From Promicromonospora thailandica (GTDB lineage Bacteria > Actinomycetota > Actinomycetes > Actinomycetales > Cellulomonadaceae), in NCBI RefSeq assembly GCF_024171955.1, contig NZ_JAMTCS010000006.1, forward strand, positions 124,001-188,000: DNA of 64,000 bases, read 5' to 3'. The notes under the pieces are model-generated. The model worked only from the letters and a program-made list of their open reading frames with translations, did not search any database and was not told the origin of the DNA. The position numbers and the translations under genes are program-made. Shown piece after piece: positions 9,003-18,475 of this stretch (position 1 is the stretch's first letter; every line of letters starts with the position of its first letter).

Positions 9003-9110
9003 CAGTGCCGGCCGTCCCGACCGCCGGTCGCGCGATAGCCAGCTTCTCGTTGGCCGGCACCACCATCGGCGCCGGGGCGCTCCTGCTCGGGCGCGGTGAC
9101 CGAAGTGTGG
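9003..9110 (-). pseudogene. Relic of an acetate kinase 3' end
   Basis: Read on the minus strand, this stretch encodes PMVVPANEKLAIARPAVGTAG, aligning with the AckA C-terminus (MVVPTNEELAIARQAVEVAGG) encoded at 9800-9870. The DNA is close too: around 9031-9069, 36 of 39 bases match the ackA tail. No kinase reading frame continues from it. It lies on the other side of the SMI1/KNR4 gene from the intact ackA, like a scar left when sequence was inserted or exchanged at the end of ackA. Confidence 0.65.
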
Positions 9111-9217
9111 TGTCGGACATCTCGTCGCCCGACGTTCTGCGCCTCGATGGGCCGCCGAGTTTGTCGACGGCCTCTTCGGCAGCCGAATGGTTCTTCGCAT
9201 CAGATAGGGAGTGTGGA

Positions 9218-9649
9218 ATGTGGCGGGAACGTGTGCTTGCCGTGACTGGCGAAGTTGAGTTGGGCGCCCCAGTGGCCAGCGAACAGATCGATCGCCTTGA
9301 GGGGGCTCTGGGCTGGCAAGTTCCTGCGGAGCTGCGGTCCTTTCTATTGGAGTGCAATGGTTTGACTGCGTGGTCTGCGGAGTATGTGTGGCCGACCGGG
9401 AGAATTCTTGAAATAAACAACCAGTTCAACGGTTCAGCCGAATTTGAGACCCTATATCTTCCGTTCGATGGGCTGCGATTCTTCGGCGATAATGGAGGTG
9501 GCGATCAATTCGCTTTCGTGGACAGGGCTGAGCGTTCCGATATTTTCGTGTGGGAGCACGAAGACGACAGTCGGCGGTGGGTTGCAAACGACCTGGGAGA
9601 TTTCCTGGACCGAGCATTGAGCTCCGGTGGCGTCGACTGGTATCTGTAG
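9218..9649 (+). CDS. SMI1/KNR4 (SUKH) family protein, possible orphan immunity protein
   Basis: A 143-residue protein with the SUKH fold signature: IDRLEGALGWQVPAELRSFL followed by a short N-G turn, then GDNGGGDQFAFVD and the C-terminal DLGDFLDRAL helix. Bacterial members are often immunity proteins against contact-dependent or polymorphic toxins; no toxin gene is adjacent, so it may be an orphan. ATG 9218 has GGAGTGTGGA upstream; a longer frame to 8996 runs through the ackA relic and is rejected. Base composition is visibly lower in GC than its neighbours, which with the flanking ackA relic suggests acquisition by transfer. Confidence 0.8.
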   Translation: MWRERVLAVTGEVELGAPVASEQIDRLEGALGWQVPAELRSFLLECNGLTAWSAEYVWPTGRILEINNQFNGSAEFETLYLPFDGLRFFGDNGGGDQFAFVDRAERSDIFVWEHEDDSRRWVANDLGDFLDRALSSGGVDWYL

Positions 9650-9799
9650 TCCGATGAATTCGACCCGGCTCGCACACGATGAATTGAGCGCGCTACCGTT
9701 CAGGGCCACCGATCGCGTCCCGGCAGTATCGGGATTCAGTTCTCTGTCCGATGCATATGTTTCGTTGTTACGGCGAGCCGCCCGGTCACACGCCCAAGC

Positions 9800-11017
9800 T
9801 CAGCCCCCCGCCACCTCCACCGCCTGCCGCGCGATTGCCAGCTCCTCGTTGGTCGGCACCACCATCACCAGCGGCGCCTCGGCACCACCCCGCACCGACA
9901 CGACCCGCGCCTCGTCGGACCGCGCCTCGTTCGCCGCAGGGTCGATCGTCAGCCCGAGGAACTTCAGCCCGCGCACCACGCCGGAGCGGATCGGGTGCGC
10001 GTTCTCCCCGACCCCGGCGGTGAACGTCAGCACGTCGATCCCGCCCAGCACCGCCGCGTACGCGCCGACGTACTTGCGCAGCCGGTGCAGGTAGACCTCC
10101 AGCGCCAGCCGGGCGGCGGCGTCGCCGGAGTCGGCCAGGGCGCGCAGCTCACGCATGTCGCTCTCGCCGGCGAGCCCGAGCAGGCCGGACTTCTTGTTCA
10201 GCAGCGTGTCGACGTCCTCGCCCGACATCCCCTCACGCATGAGGTGGAACACCACACCGGGGTCGATGTCGCCCGAGCGGGTACCCATGACCAGGCCCTC
10301 GAGCGGCGTCAGCCCCATCGACGTGTCCATCGGCCGGCCACCCAGGATCGCCGACGCCGACGCCCCGTTGCCCAGGTGCAGCACCACCTGCCGCAGCGAG
10401 TCCGGCGTCCGCCCCTCGGCCGCGAGCTTCTCCTGGACCGCGGGGTGCGCCGCGGCCACGGACGAGACGTACTCGTGCGACGTGCCGTGGAACCCGTACC
10501 GCCGCACGCGGTGCTCGGCCGCGACCTCCCGGTCGATCGCGTACGTCGAGGCGACCTCCGGCAGGTCGGCGAAGAACGCTGTGTCGAAGACGGCCACGTG
10601 CGGCACGTCGAGGAACTCGCGACCCACCTCGATGCCCGTGAGGTTGGCCGGGTTGTGCAGCGGTGCCAGCGGGATCAGATCGCGGATGGCGGCCACGACG
10701 TCGTCGTCCACGAGGGTGGGCTCGGTGAACACGTCGCCGCCGTGCACCACCCGGTGACCCACGGCGGTGATGCCCGCCTCCGCGATGGGCAGGCCGACCT
10801 CCTCGAACAGCCGGCCGAGGATGGCCAGCGCCTCCCGGTAGTCCGGGACCGGCAGGTTCCGCTCGATCGTCTCCCCGTTCGCCTTCTGCGTGACCGACCC
10901 CTTGGCCTGGCCGATGCGCTCGACGATGCCCGTGATCTTCACGTCGCCCGACGCGGGGTCGAGCAGCTGGTACTTCAGCGACGACGACCCGGAGTTCAGT
11001 ACCAGCACCGTGCTCAC
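9800..11017 (-). CDS. ackA: Acetate kinase
   Basis: A 405-residue acetate kinase that converts acetyl phosphate and ADP to acetate and ATP. It starts with the phosphate-binding LVLNSGSSSLKYQL. Other family blocks include AVGHRVVHGGD, VAVFDTAFFADLP, RYGFHGTSHEYVS and HLGNGASASAI; GSGDIDPG appears as TRSGDIDPGV. The GTG at 11017 overlaps the pta stop (GTGA), so it is coupled as the last gene of xfp-pta-ackA. It supplies the ATP-yielding step of the phosphoketolase route. Length is normal for the family. Confidence 0.97.
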   Translation of the reverse strand: MSTVLVLNSGSSSLKYQLLDPASGDVKITGIVERIGQAKGSVTQKANGETIERNLPVPDYREALAILGRLFEEVGLPIAEAGITAVGHRVVHGGDVFTEPTLVDDDVVAAIRDLIPLAPLHNPANLTGIEVGREFLDVPHVAVFDTAFFADLPEVASTYAIDREVAAEHRVRRYGFHGTSHEYVSSVAAAHPAVQEKLAAEGRTPDSLRQVVLHLGNGASASAILGGRPMDTSMGLTPLEGLVMGTRSGDIDPGVVFHLMREGMSGEDVDTLLNKKSGLLGLAGESDMRELRALADSGDAAARLALEVYLHRLRKYVGAYAAVLGGIDVLTFTAGVGENAHPIRSGVVRGLKFLGLTIDPAANEARSDEARVVSVRGGAEAPLVMVVPTNEELAIARQAVEVAGG

Positions 11018-13119
11018 GCGACGACCCCCTTGCCCTGTGCCTGGATGGCCGTGATCGCCACGGTGTTCACGATGTCCTCCACCAGTGCCCCGCGGGACAG
11101 GTCGTTGACCGGCTTGTTCAGTCCTTGCAGCACCGGGCCGACGGCGACGGCGCCCGCCGAGCGCTGCACCGCCTTGTACGTGTTGTTGCCCGTGTTGAGG
11201 TCGGGGAACACGAACACGGTCGCCCGCCCCGCGACGTCGGACCCCGGCAGCTTGGACGCCGCGACCGACGCGTCCACGGCGGCGTCGTACTGGATGGGGC
11301 CCTCGACGTGGAGCTCGGAGGCGCGCTCACGGACCAGACCCGTGGCGGTGCGCACCTTGTCGACGTCGGCGCCCGTGCCGGACTCGCCCGTCGAGTAGGA
11401 CAGCATGGCGATGCGCGGCTCGACGCCGAACTGCCGCGCCGTGGCGGCCGACGAGACGGCGATGTCGGCGAGCTCGTCGGATGTCGGGTCGGGGATGACG
11501 GCGCAGTCGCCGTACACGAGCACCCTGTCCTCCAGGCACATGAAGAACACCGACGACACCGACGACGTGCCCGGCTTCGTCTTGATGATCTCGAACGACG
11601 GCCGGATGGTGTGCGCGGTCGAGTGCGCGGCGCCGGAGACCATGCCGTCGGCGAGCCCGAGGTGCACCATCATCGTGCCGAAGTAGGAGACGTCGGTGAC
11701 GATCTCCCGCGCGCGCTCGACCGTCATGCCCTTGTGGGCGCGCAGCCGGGCGTACTCGGCGGCGAACTTCTCGACGTGCTCCGGGTCGTGCGGAGACAGC
11801 ACGCGGGCGGCCGCGATGTCGAGGCCCAGCTCGGCGGCGCGGGCCCGGATCGGCTCCTCGTCGCCGAGGATCGTGAGGTCCGCGATCTGCCGCGCCAGCA
11901 CCGTGGAGGCGGCTCGCAGGATGCGGTCGTCGGACCCCTCGGGCAGCACGATGTGCCGGCGGTCGGCCCGGGCCCGTTCGATGAGCTGGTAGGCGAACAT
12001 CAGCGGCGTGACCACCTGCGGCCGCGGCAGGTCGAGCCGCGCGGCCAGGGCAGCGGCGTCGACGTGCTGCTCGAACAGGGAGCGGGCGACCTCGACCTTG
12101 CGCACGGAGTCCTTGTCCACGCGGCCCCGCGTGGTCGCCGCGGCGCGCGCCGTGGGGTAGGTGCCGAGCGGCGTCGTGATGATCGGCAGCCGGGGCCGCA
12201 TCGCCTCCAGCAGCTCCGCGGGCCGGCCCTGGGGATAGAACCCGCCGTTGAGGATGATCCCGGACAGCGACGGGAACGACGGCGTGAGGTGGGTGGCGAG
12301 CAGCCCGATGAGCTGGTCGATGCGGTCGCCGGGCGTGATGACCACCGCGCCGTCGGTCAGCCGCTCCAGCAGGTGCTCGAAGCTCATCGCCCCCACCTGC
12401 AGGTCCAGCGCCTCTCGGCTCAGCAGCTCGGGGTCGCCCAGCACGAGCGTGCCGTCCACGGCGTCCAGGAGCTGCGCGACCGTCGGGGCCTGCAGGAACG
12501 GCTCCTCGGGGATGGTCCACACGGGCACGTCGGGCTGGGCCCGCTCCAGCACCGCGCGGATCTGCGCGGCGTCGTCCGGCTCCGCGCGGTTGACCACCAG
12601 GCCGATCGCCTGCGCGTGGTGCGCCGCCAGCTCGGCGAGGCTCACGTCGGCCAGCGCCCGCACGCCGTCCGGGGTGCGCTCGCGGCCCGACACCACCAGC
12701 AGCACCGGCGCGCCCAGGTTCGCCGCGACGCGCGCGTTGAACGAGAGCTCGGTGGGCCCGGCCACGTCGGTGTAGTCCGTGCCGAGGACCACCACCGCGT
12801 CGCAGCGTTCCGCCAGGTCGTGGAACCGGGACACGATCCGCGCCAGCGCGTCCTCCGGGTCGTCGTGCACGTCGGCGTAGGTCACGCCCACGGCGTCGTC
12901 GTACGCGATGTCGACGCCGTCGTGCTCCAGGAGCAGCTCCAGCACGTGGTCGCGCTCACCGCCCGCACCCTCGGACTCGGTGGCGCGCGAGACCGGCCGG
13001 AACACCCCGACCCGCCGGCCCTTGCGGACCAGCAGGTCGAGGACACCGAGCGCGACCGTCGACTTCCCGCTCTCGCCCTCCGGGCTTGCGATGACGATGC
13101 TGCGGGTCGTACCGGTCAC
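11014..13119 (-). CDS. pta: Phosphate acetyltransferase (three-domain form)
   Basis: About 701 residues; interconverts acetyl-CoA plus phosphate and acetyl phosphate plus CoA. It has the long architecture: an N-terminal BioD-like P-loop domain (IVIASPEGESGKSTVALG), a middle DRTGG domain (LLERLTDGAVVITPGDR) and the C-terminal PTA catalytic domain (IVLPEGSDDRILRA, MVSGAAHSTAHTIRP, VFVFPDLNTGNNTYKA). GTG 13119 has GGAG six bases upstream; GTG 13170, overlapping the end of xfp, is an alternative with no visible ribosome site. It lies between xfp and ackA and links phosphoketolase-derived acetyl-P to acetyl-CoA. Confidence 0.95.
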   Translation of the reverse strand: MTGTTRSIVIASPEGESGKSTVALGVLDLLVRKGRRVGVFRPVSRATESEGAGGERDHVLELLLEHDGVDIAYDDAVGVTYADVHDDPEDALARIVSRFHDLAERCDAVVVLGTDYTDVAGPTELSFNARVAANLGAPVLLVVSGRERTPDGVRALADVSLAELAAHHAQAIGLVVNRAEPDDAAQIRAVLERAQPDVPVWTIPEEPFLQAPTVAQLLDAVDGTLVLGDPELLSREALDLQVGAMSFEHLLERLTDGAVVITPGDRIDQLIGLLATHLTPSFPSLSGIILNGGFYPQGRPAELLEAMRPRLPIITTPLGTYPTARAAATTRGRVDKDSVRKVEVARSLFEQHVDAAALAARLDLPRPQVVTPLMFAYQLIERARADRRHIVLPEGSDDRILRAASTVLARQIADLTILGDEEPIRARAAELGLDIAAARVLSPHDPEHVEKFAAEYARLRAHKGMTVERAREIVTDVSYFGTMMVHLGLADGMVSGAAHSTAHTIRPSFEIIKTKPGTSSVSSVFFMCLEDRVLVYGDCAVIPDPTSDELADIAVSSAATARQFGVEPRIAMLSYSTGESGTGADVDKVRTATGLVRERASELHVEGPIQYDAAVDASVAASKLPGSDVAGRATVFVFPDLNTGNNTYKAVQRSAGAVAVGPVLQGLNKPVNDLSRGALVEDIVNTVAITAIQAQGKGVVA

Positions 13120-13153
13120 ATGCCGCTCCGTGTTCACTTCGTGGGAATTGCTG

Positions 13154-15643
13154 CTACTCGTTGTCTCCACCGGTGCCGAGCGTAGCGCCCACCTGCCCGG
13201 AGTCGGCCTGGTCCTGGGCGTCGGGCCACACCCAGTCGCGCACCTCGGGGATGTCGTCCCCGTGCTCGCGGGTCCAGGCGCGGGCCCGGATCCGGGCGTC
13301 CTGCATGCGCTGGCGCAGCCCGGCCTGGGTGCTGCCGAGCGAGGGCACCCGGTCGATGACGTCGATCACCAGGTGGTACCGGTCGAGGTCGTTGAGCATG
13401 ACCATGTCGAACGGCGTCGTCGTCGTGCCCTCCTCCTTGTACCCGCGCACGTGCCAGTGCTCGTGGCCGGTGCGCCGGTAGGTGAGGCGGTGGATGAGCC
13501 ACGGGTAGCCGTGGTAGGCGAAGACGACGGGCCGGTCGGGTGTGAACAGGCCGTCGAACTCGCGGTCGGTCAGACCGTGCGGGTGCTCGGTCGCGTCCTG
13601 CAGCCGCATGAGGTCGACGACGTTGACGACGCGCACCTTGAGGTCCGGCAGCTCGCGGCGCAGGATGTCGGCGGCGGCGAGCACCTCCATGGTCGGCACG
13701 TCGCCCGCGCAGCCGAGCACCACGTCCGGCTTCTCGCCCGCCGTCTCCGTGCCCGCCCACTCCCAGATGCCCAGGCCGCGCGTGCAGTGCTCGATCGCCG
13801 CCTCCATGTCGAGGAAGTTCGGCGCGGGCTGCTTGCCGGCCACGACCACGTTGACGTACTGCCGGCTGCGCAGGCAGTGGTCGTAGGTGGACAGCAGCGT
13901 GTTGGCGTCCGGCGGCAGGTACACCCGCACGATCTCGGCCTTCTTGTTCACCACGTGGTCGATGAACCCGGGGTCCTGGTGGCTGAAACCGTTGTGGTCC
14001 TGCCGCCACACGTGGCTGGACAGCAGGTAGTTCAGCGAGGCGACCGGCCGCCGCCACGAGATGTCGTTCGTGACCTTGAGCCACTTGGCGTGCTGGTTGA
14101 ACATCGAGTCGATGATGTGGATGAACGCCTCGTAGCTGGTCAGCAGGCCGTGCCGGCCGGTCAGGAGGTAGCCCTCCAGCCAGCCCTGCACCTGGTGCTC
14201 GCTGAGCATCTCCATGACCCGGCCGGCCCGGGCCATGTGCTCGTCCACCTCCGGCCCGATGAACTCGGCGTTCCACTGCTTGTCCGTCGTGTCGTACACG
14301 GCCTGCAGGCGGTTGGAGGCGACCTCGTCCGGGCCGAAGATGCGGAAGTTGTCCGGGTTCAGCCGGATCACGTCGGTGAGCCACTGGCCCAGCACGCGCG
14401 GCGCCTCCGACGTCGACCCGCCGGGTACCGGCACGTCCACGGCGTAGTCGCGGAAGTCCGGCAGGCGCAGGTCCTTGAGCAGCAGGCCACCGTTCGCGTG
14501 CGGGGTGGCGCTCATCCGCAGCGCACCCTGCGGCGCCAGCGCGGTGATCTCCGGCAGCACGCGACCCTCGTCGTCGAACAGCTCCTCGGGCCGGTACGAC
14601 CTCAGCCACGTCTCCAGCACCGCCAGGTGCTCCGGCGTGTCCCGGGCGTTGGCGAGCGGCACCTGGTGCGCGCGCCACGATCCGGTGGTCTTCTTGCCGT
14701 CGATCTCCGCCGGACCGCTCCAGCCCTTGGGCGTGCGGAACACGATCATGGGCCAGGCGGGGCGGCTCAGGTCGCCGTCCGCCGCACGCTCCTTGATGGC
14801 CGCGATCTCGTCGAGCACCTCGTCGAGCAGCGTCGCGAACCGGCGGTGCACGTCGAGCGGCGACTCGTCCTCGTCGTAGCCGCCCTCGAAGAAGTGCGGT
14901 GTGTACCCGTAGCCGACCATCAGGTCGCGCAGCTCGTCCTGCGGGATGCGGGCCAGGACGGTCGGGTTCGCGATCTTGTAGCCGTTGAGGTGCAGGATCG
15001 GCAGCACGACGCCGTCCTGGGCGGGGTTGAGGAACTTGTTCGAGTGCCAGGACGTCGCCAGCGGGCCGGTCTCGGCCTCGCCGTCGCCGACCACGGCCGC
15101 GACCAGCAGGTCCGGGTTGTCGAACGCCGCGCCGTACGCGTGGCTCAGGGCGTACCCGAGCTCACCTCCCTCGTGGATCGAGCCGGGCGTCTCGGGCGCC
15201 ACGTGGCTCGGGATGCCGCCGGGGAACGAGAACTGCCGGAACAGCCGGCGCACACCCTCGGTGTCCTGCGTGATGTCGCTGTAGACCTCCGAGTACGTGC
15301 CGTCCAGGTAGGCGGACGCGACCAGACCCGGCCCGCCGTGGCCGGGGCCCGTGAGGTACATGGTCGGCTGCTGCCGCTGCGCGACGGCGCGGTTCAGGTG
15401 CGCGTACAGGAAGTTGAGGCCCGGCGTGGTGCCCCAGTGGCCGAGCAGGCGCGGCTTGACGTGGTCGGGCGTCAGCTTCTCGCGCAGGAGCGGGTTGTCG
15501 AGCAGGTAGATCTGGCCGACCGAGAGGTAGTTGGCCGCCCGCCACCACGCGTCGATCCGCTCCAGCTCCGCGGGCTCGAGCTGGGCGACCCCGGTGGCGC
15601 GCCATCCGGTGGCCGGGGAGTCGGGGACTGTCGTCGTCGTCAT
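13154..15643 (-). CDS. xfp: Xylulose-5-phosphate/fructose-6-phosphate phosphoketolase
   Basis: An 829-residue thiamine-diphosphate enzyme that splits xylulose-5-P or fructose-6-P with phosphate to acetyl-P and a triose or tetrose phosphate. Family motifs include [59 protein letters not shown], the ThDP-binding [19 protein letters not shown] and [14 protein letters not shown]. Length and blocks are complete. GTAGGAG lies upstream of the ATG. It is the first gene of xfp-pta-ackA, which together form a carbon-conserving bifid-type shunt from pentose or hexose phosphate to acetate or acetyl-CoA. It is divergent from SURF1 across about 145 bp. Confidence 0.97.
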   Translation of the reverse strand: MTTTTVPDSPATGWRATGVAQLEPAELERIDAWWRAANYLSVGQIYLLDNPLLREKLTPDHVKPRLLGHWGTTPGLNFLYAHLNRAVAQRQQPTMYLTGPGHGGPGLVASAYLDGTYSEVYSDITQDTEGVRRLFRQFSFPGGIPSHVAPETPGSIHEGGELGYALSHAYGAAFDNPDLLVAAVVGDGEAETGPLATSWHSNKFLNPAQDGVVLPILHLNGYKIANPTVLARIPQDELRDLMVGYGYTPHFFEGGYDEDESPLDVHRRFATLLDEVLDEIAAIKERAADGDLSRPAWPMIVFRTPKGWSGPAEIDGKKTTGSWRAHQVPLANARDTPEHLAVLETWLRSYRPEELFDDEGRVLPEITALAPQGALRMSATPHANGGLLLKDLRLPDFRDYAVDVPVPGGSTSEAPRVLGQWLTDVIRLNPDNFRIFGPDEVASNRLQAVYDTTDKQWNAEFIGPEVDEHMARAGRVMEMLSEHQVQGWLEGYLLTGRHGLLTSYEAFIHIIDSMFNQHAKWLKVTNDISWRRPVASLNYLLSSHVWRQDHNGFSHQDPGFIDHVVNKKAEIVRVYLPPDANTLLSTYDHCLRSRQYVNVVVAGKQPAPNFLDMEAAIEHCTRGLGIWEWAGTETAGEKPDVVLGCAGDVPTMEVLAAADILRRELPDLKVRVVNVVDLMRLQDATEHPHGLTDREFDGLFTPDRPVVFAYHGYPWLIHRLTYRRTGHEHWHVRGYKEEGTTTTPFDMVMLNDLDRYHLVIDVIDRVPSLGSTQAGLRQRMQDARIRARAWTREHGDDIPEVRDWVWPDAQDQADSGQVGATLGTGGDNE

Positions 15644-15787
15644 CGCTCACGCTCCTACGTGCGGGGGTACGTGTGGCTGCGTGATCATTCGAACGCAGAA
15701 CCGCCGTGCACGCGAGGGCTGTGCCGGGTGACGTGCGACTCGTCCGGTCGGTGCGTCCGAGGTCACCGGGGCGGTTACGGTTGAGGC

Positions 15788-16690
15788 ATGCCTGTCAGTG
15801 CCCCCAGCACACCCGCCTCGACGGGGTCGGCCGGCGACGCCCTGCCGGAGCGTCGCGGCTTCCTCCAGGTGGCCCGGCAGCCCCGCATGATCGGGCTGCT
15901 CCTCGTGTTCCTGCTGGCCGCGCTCGTGTGCGGCCGGCTGGGTGCCTGGCAGCTCGACCGCGCGTACGAGCGGGCGGCGCTCGCGGCGCAGCAGGAGGCG
16001 GCGGAGGCCGCGGCGGCGGGACCGTCCTGGCTGGGCGACGTGCTGGCACCGCAGGAGAGCTTCCCGGGCGAGCTCGTGGGCCGGGAGGTGCAGGTGACCG
16101 GCCGGTTCGAGCCGGACGGCGCGCTCCTGGTCCCCGGCCGAGCCCTCGAGGGGCACACGGGCTACCTGGTGCTCACGCCGTTCCGTGTGTCCGACGACGG
16201 CACCGGCGGCGCCTCCTGGGCCGACCTGTCGGGCCCGCCCGTGCTGGCCGTGGTGCAGGGCTGGGTGCAGCGCCCCGCGGACGCCGAGGTCCTGGTGCGA
16301 CCCGAGGGCGAGGTGACCTTGACGGGCTGGCTCCAGGTGGGTGAGTCGACGTCGGGCAGGGCTGCCGTCGAGGGCGACCGCACCGAGCAGATCGCCCTGA
16401 GCGCGCTGGTCAACGAGTGGGGCGGGCCCATCTACACGGGTTACCTCGTGGCGACCGACGGCCCGGGCTCGCCCGTGGACGGGGGAGTGGTGGCGCTGCC
16501 GCGGCCCACGATCGACGGCGGCACCGGCGCCAACCTGCAGAACATCTTCTACGCGCTGCAGTGGTGGGTCTTCGGCGGGTTCGCGGTTCTGCTCTGGGTG
16601 CGCCTGGTCCGTGACGAGATGGCGGGCGGACGCCGCGGTGGCCCGCCTACCGACGCGGACACGGGCATCGCGGGCCTGCCGGCTGCGTGA
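15788..16690 (+). CDS. SURF1 family cytochrome oxidase assembly protein
   Basis: A 300-residue membrane protein of the SURF1 family, which helps assemble haem-copper cytochrome c oxidase. Two TM segments flank an extracytoplasmic domain: the first at about residues 33-52 (ends CGRLGAWQLDRAYER, the family's GxWQLxR motif) and the second at about 257-277 (YALQWWVFGGFAVLLWVR, the conserved C-terminal YAxQW). The soluble part contains VQVTGRFEPDGALLVPGR. It is transcribed alone, ending at a large hairpin shared with the convergent MalY-type gene. Confidence 0.93.
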   Translation: MPVSAPSTPASTGSAGDALPERRGFLQVARQPRMIGLLLVFLLAALVCGRLGAWQLDRAYERAALAAQQEAAEAAAAGPSWLGDVLAPQESFPGELVGREVQVTGRFEPDGALLVPGRALEGHTGYLVLTPFRVSDDGTGGASWADLSGPPVLAVVQGWVQRPADAEVLVRPEGEVTLTGWLQVGESTSGRAAVEGDRTEQIALSALVNEWGGPIYTGYLVATDGPGSPVDGGVVALPRPTIDGGTGANLQNIFYALQWWVFGGFAVLLWVRLVRDEMAGGRRGGPPTDADTGIAGLPAA

Positions 16691-16698
16691 GCCTCTCA

Positions 16699-16766
16699 CC
16701 TCTTCGAGACCGAGGTTGCTTCGCTTTGAGCGGCCTCAAAGCGAAGCAACCTCGGTCTCGAAGAGG
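16699..16766. terminator. Very long perfect hairpin (family A) between convergent genes
   Basis: Perfect 32-bp arms (16699-16730 and 16735-16766) enclose the 4-base loop CGGC. It lies eight bases after the SURF1 stop and three before the convergent aminotransferase stop, so it can act in both directions. No T-run follows. The inner 25 bases of the arm recur in the hairpin at 28181-28234. Confidence 0.8.
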
Positions 16767-16769
16767 AGG

Positions 16770-17927
16770 TCAGGCCGGGAGGCTCTCCAGCATCTGGCCG
16801 ACCGCCTGCTCCAGGAGCGGACGCGGCAGCCCGAGGTTGAACCGCACGAAGCCGCGGCCGGCGTCACCGCAGTCCGCGCCGTCGACCAGGACGACGCCCG
16901 CGCGCTCGCGGAAGTACGTCGCCGCGTCGCCCGGGAGGTCCAGACCCCGGCAGTCCAGCCAGGCCAGGTACGTGCCCTCGGGGGCCCGGTAGCCGATCGG
17001 CGACCCGGCGAGCAGCTCGCCCAGCCGGGCCGCGTTGCCCTGCACGTACGGGAGGACGTCGTCGAGCCACTCGCGTCCCTCGGCATAGGCGACCCCGCCC
17101 GCCAGGATGCCCAGCGTGGACGCGCCCTCCTCGACACGCTCGCCCACCTCGTCCCAGAGCTTCACGTCGGCGTCGTTCGACAGCACCACCTGGGCGCACT
17201 TGAGGCCCGGCAGGTTCCACGCCTTCGACGCGGACGTGGCCGTGAGGGTGTGGCCCGCCGTCGTCTCGCTGAGCGACGCGTACGGCACGTGCCTGCGGCC
17301 GGGGTGCACCAGCGGGGCGTGGATCTCGTCGGAGAAGACGCGCCCGCCGTGCCGGTCCACGACCTCGGCGACGGCCAGCATCTCCGCGGGCTCCAGCACG
17401 CGGCCGATCGGGTTGTGCGGGTTGCAGACGATCATGAGGTGGCCGCCCGCGGCGAACGCCGCGTCGAGGGCGTCCAGGTCGTAGGTGTAGCGGCCCGCCT
17501 CGTCGCGCACCATCGGCACCTGAAGCACCTCGCGGCCCAGCTCGCCCGGCAGGGTGTGGAACGGCATGTACGACGGCGTCGGCACGATCACCGGCGAACC
17601 CGGCCGCGAGAAGTGCCGGATGGTGTGCTCCAGCACGGTGAGCACGTCGGAGGCGGGGCGGACGCGCGCGGGGTCGACGGTCCAGCCGTACCGGTCGGCG
17701 GCGAACGAGGCGTAGGCCTCGCTGGTGCCCCGCACCAGATCGGGCGGGAGGTAGCCGAGCAGGCCGCGGTCGACGGCGTCGTGCAGCGCGGCGGCGATCG
17801 GCGGTGCGACGGGGAAGTCCGCCTCCGCGACCCAGGCACCGAGGGCGTCGGGATAGGCCGTCCACTTGAGGCTGCCGGCCCTGCGGAGGTCGTCGGCGGT
17901 GATGGCGTCGAAGGCGTGAGCATTCAC
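16770..17927 (-). CDS. MalY/PatB family pyridoxal-phosphate aminotransferase / cystathionine beta-lyase
   Basis: A 385-residue fold-type I PLP enzyme. The opening (SLKWTAYPDALGAWVAEADFP) is the MalY/PatB form of the WxE/D motif. CNPHNPIGRVL carries the PLP-contact Asn, VFSDEIHAPLVHPGRRH the Asp, and SASKAWNLPGLKCAQ the Schiff-base Lys; RFNLGLPRPLLEQAV holds the carboxylate-binding Arg. MalY/PatB enzymes cleave C-S bonds of cystathionine or cysteine conjugates; the exact substrate is open. The GTG start is at 17927. It is convergent with SURF1. Confidence 0.9.
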   Translation of the reverse strand: MNAHAFDAITADDLRRAGSLKWTAYPDALGAWVAEADFPVAPPIAAALHDAVDRGLLGYLPPDLVRGTSEAYASFAADRYGWTVDPARVRPASDVLTVLEHTIRHFSRPGSPVIVPTPSYMPFHTLPGELGREVLQVPMVRDEAGRYTYDLDALDAAFAAGGHLMIVCNPHNPIGRVLEPAEMLAVAEVVDRHGGRVFSDEIHAPLVHPGRRHVPYASLSETTAGHTLTATSASKAWNLPGLKCAQVVLSNDADVKLWDEVGERVEEGASTLGILAGGVAYAEGREWLDDVLPYVQGNAARLGELLAGSPIGYRAPEGTYLAWLDCRGLDLPGDAATYFRERAGVVLVDGADCGDAGRGFVRFNLGLPRPLLEQAVGQMLESLPA

Positions 17928-17994
17928 CCGCGCATTGAAACAGGCCGCCGGGACGGTCCGCGCAGGCGCCCGGTCCGTGAACGGGCCCCGCGGG

Positions 17995-18402
17995 TCAGGA
18001 GAGGTAGCGCGCCTCGAGCGTGGCCAGCTTGGCGTCGGCCTCGGCGTGGATCTTCTTCTCCAGCACGAACGACATGACCGGGACCACGCCGGCGATCACC
18101 ATCGTGACCAGGCGGCCGAAGCCCCAGCGCATCTTCGACCACAGGTCGGCGACCGTGACCAGGTACACGACGTAGATCCAGCCGTGCGCGAACGGCACCC
18201 ACGCGATGAACGGCAGGACGCCGTCGACGTCGGTGACCGCGCCCACGCCGTACTTGATGCCCAGCTCGACGCACAGGACCAGCAGCATGACACCGGTGAC
18301 GAGCGCCATGAAGCGGTAGCGCGCCATGGCGCCACGGGCCTTGCGGATGGCCGTGGCGGCCGCCTCGGCGGAGATCTCGGGAGCGGTCTGCGGGGTACTC
18401 AC
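17995..18402 (-). CDS. DUF3817 domain-containing membrane protein
   Basis: A 135-residue integral membrane protein with three hydrophobic segments, matching DUF3817: RYRFMALVTGVMLLVLCVEL, then the conserved VPFAHGWIYVVYLVTVADL and a third helix GRLVTMVIAGVVPVMSFVLE. No function is known for this family, which is widespread in actinobacteria. The start is taken as GTG 18402 (STPQTAPEIS...), which has no strong ribosome site; the frame is open further upstream but that part reads as non-coding. It is divergent from the ABC exporter genes. Confidence 0.83.
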   Translation of the reverse strand: MSTPQTAPEISAEAAATAIRKARGAMARYRFMALVTGVMLLVLCVELGIKYGVGAVTDVDGVLPFIAWVPFAHGWIYVVYLVTVADLWSKMRWGFGRLVTMVIAGVVPVMSFVLEKKIHAEADAKLATLEARYLS

Positions 18403-18475
18403 AGCAATCGAGGATATGCCTTTTCCCGAGCGTCCCGGACCGCACCGCTCAGGCCTGTGGATAAAGCGTGGATCG

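Noticed and set aside
11125-15784. Long plus-strand frames of 686 and 958 codons
   Set aside because: They are antisense to pta, ackA and xfp, which have full family motifs. The antisense translations are His/Arg/Val-rich with no fold.
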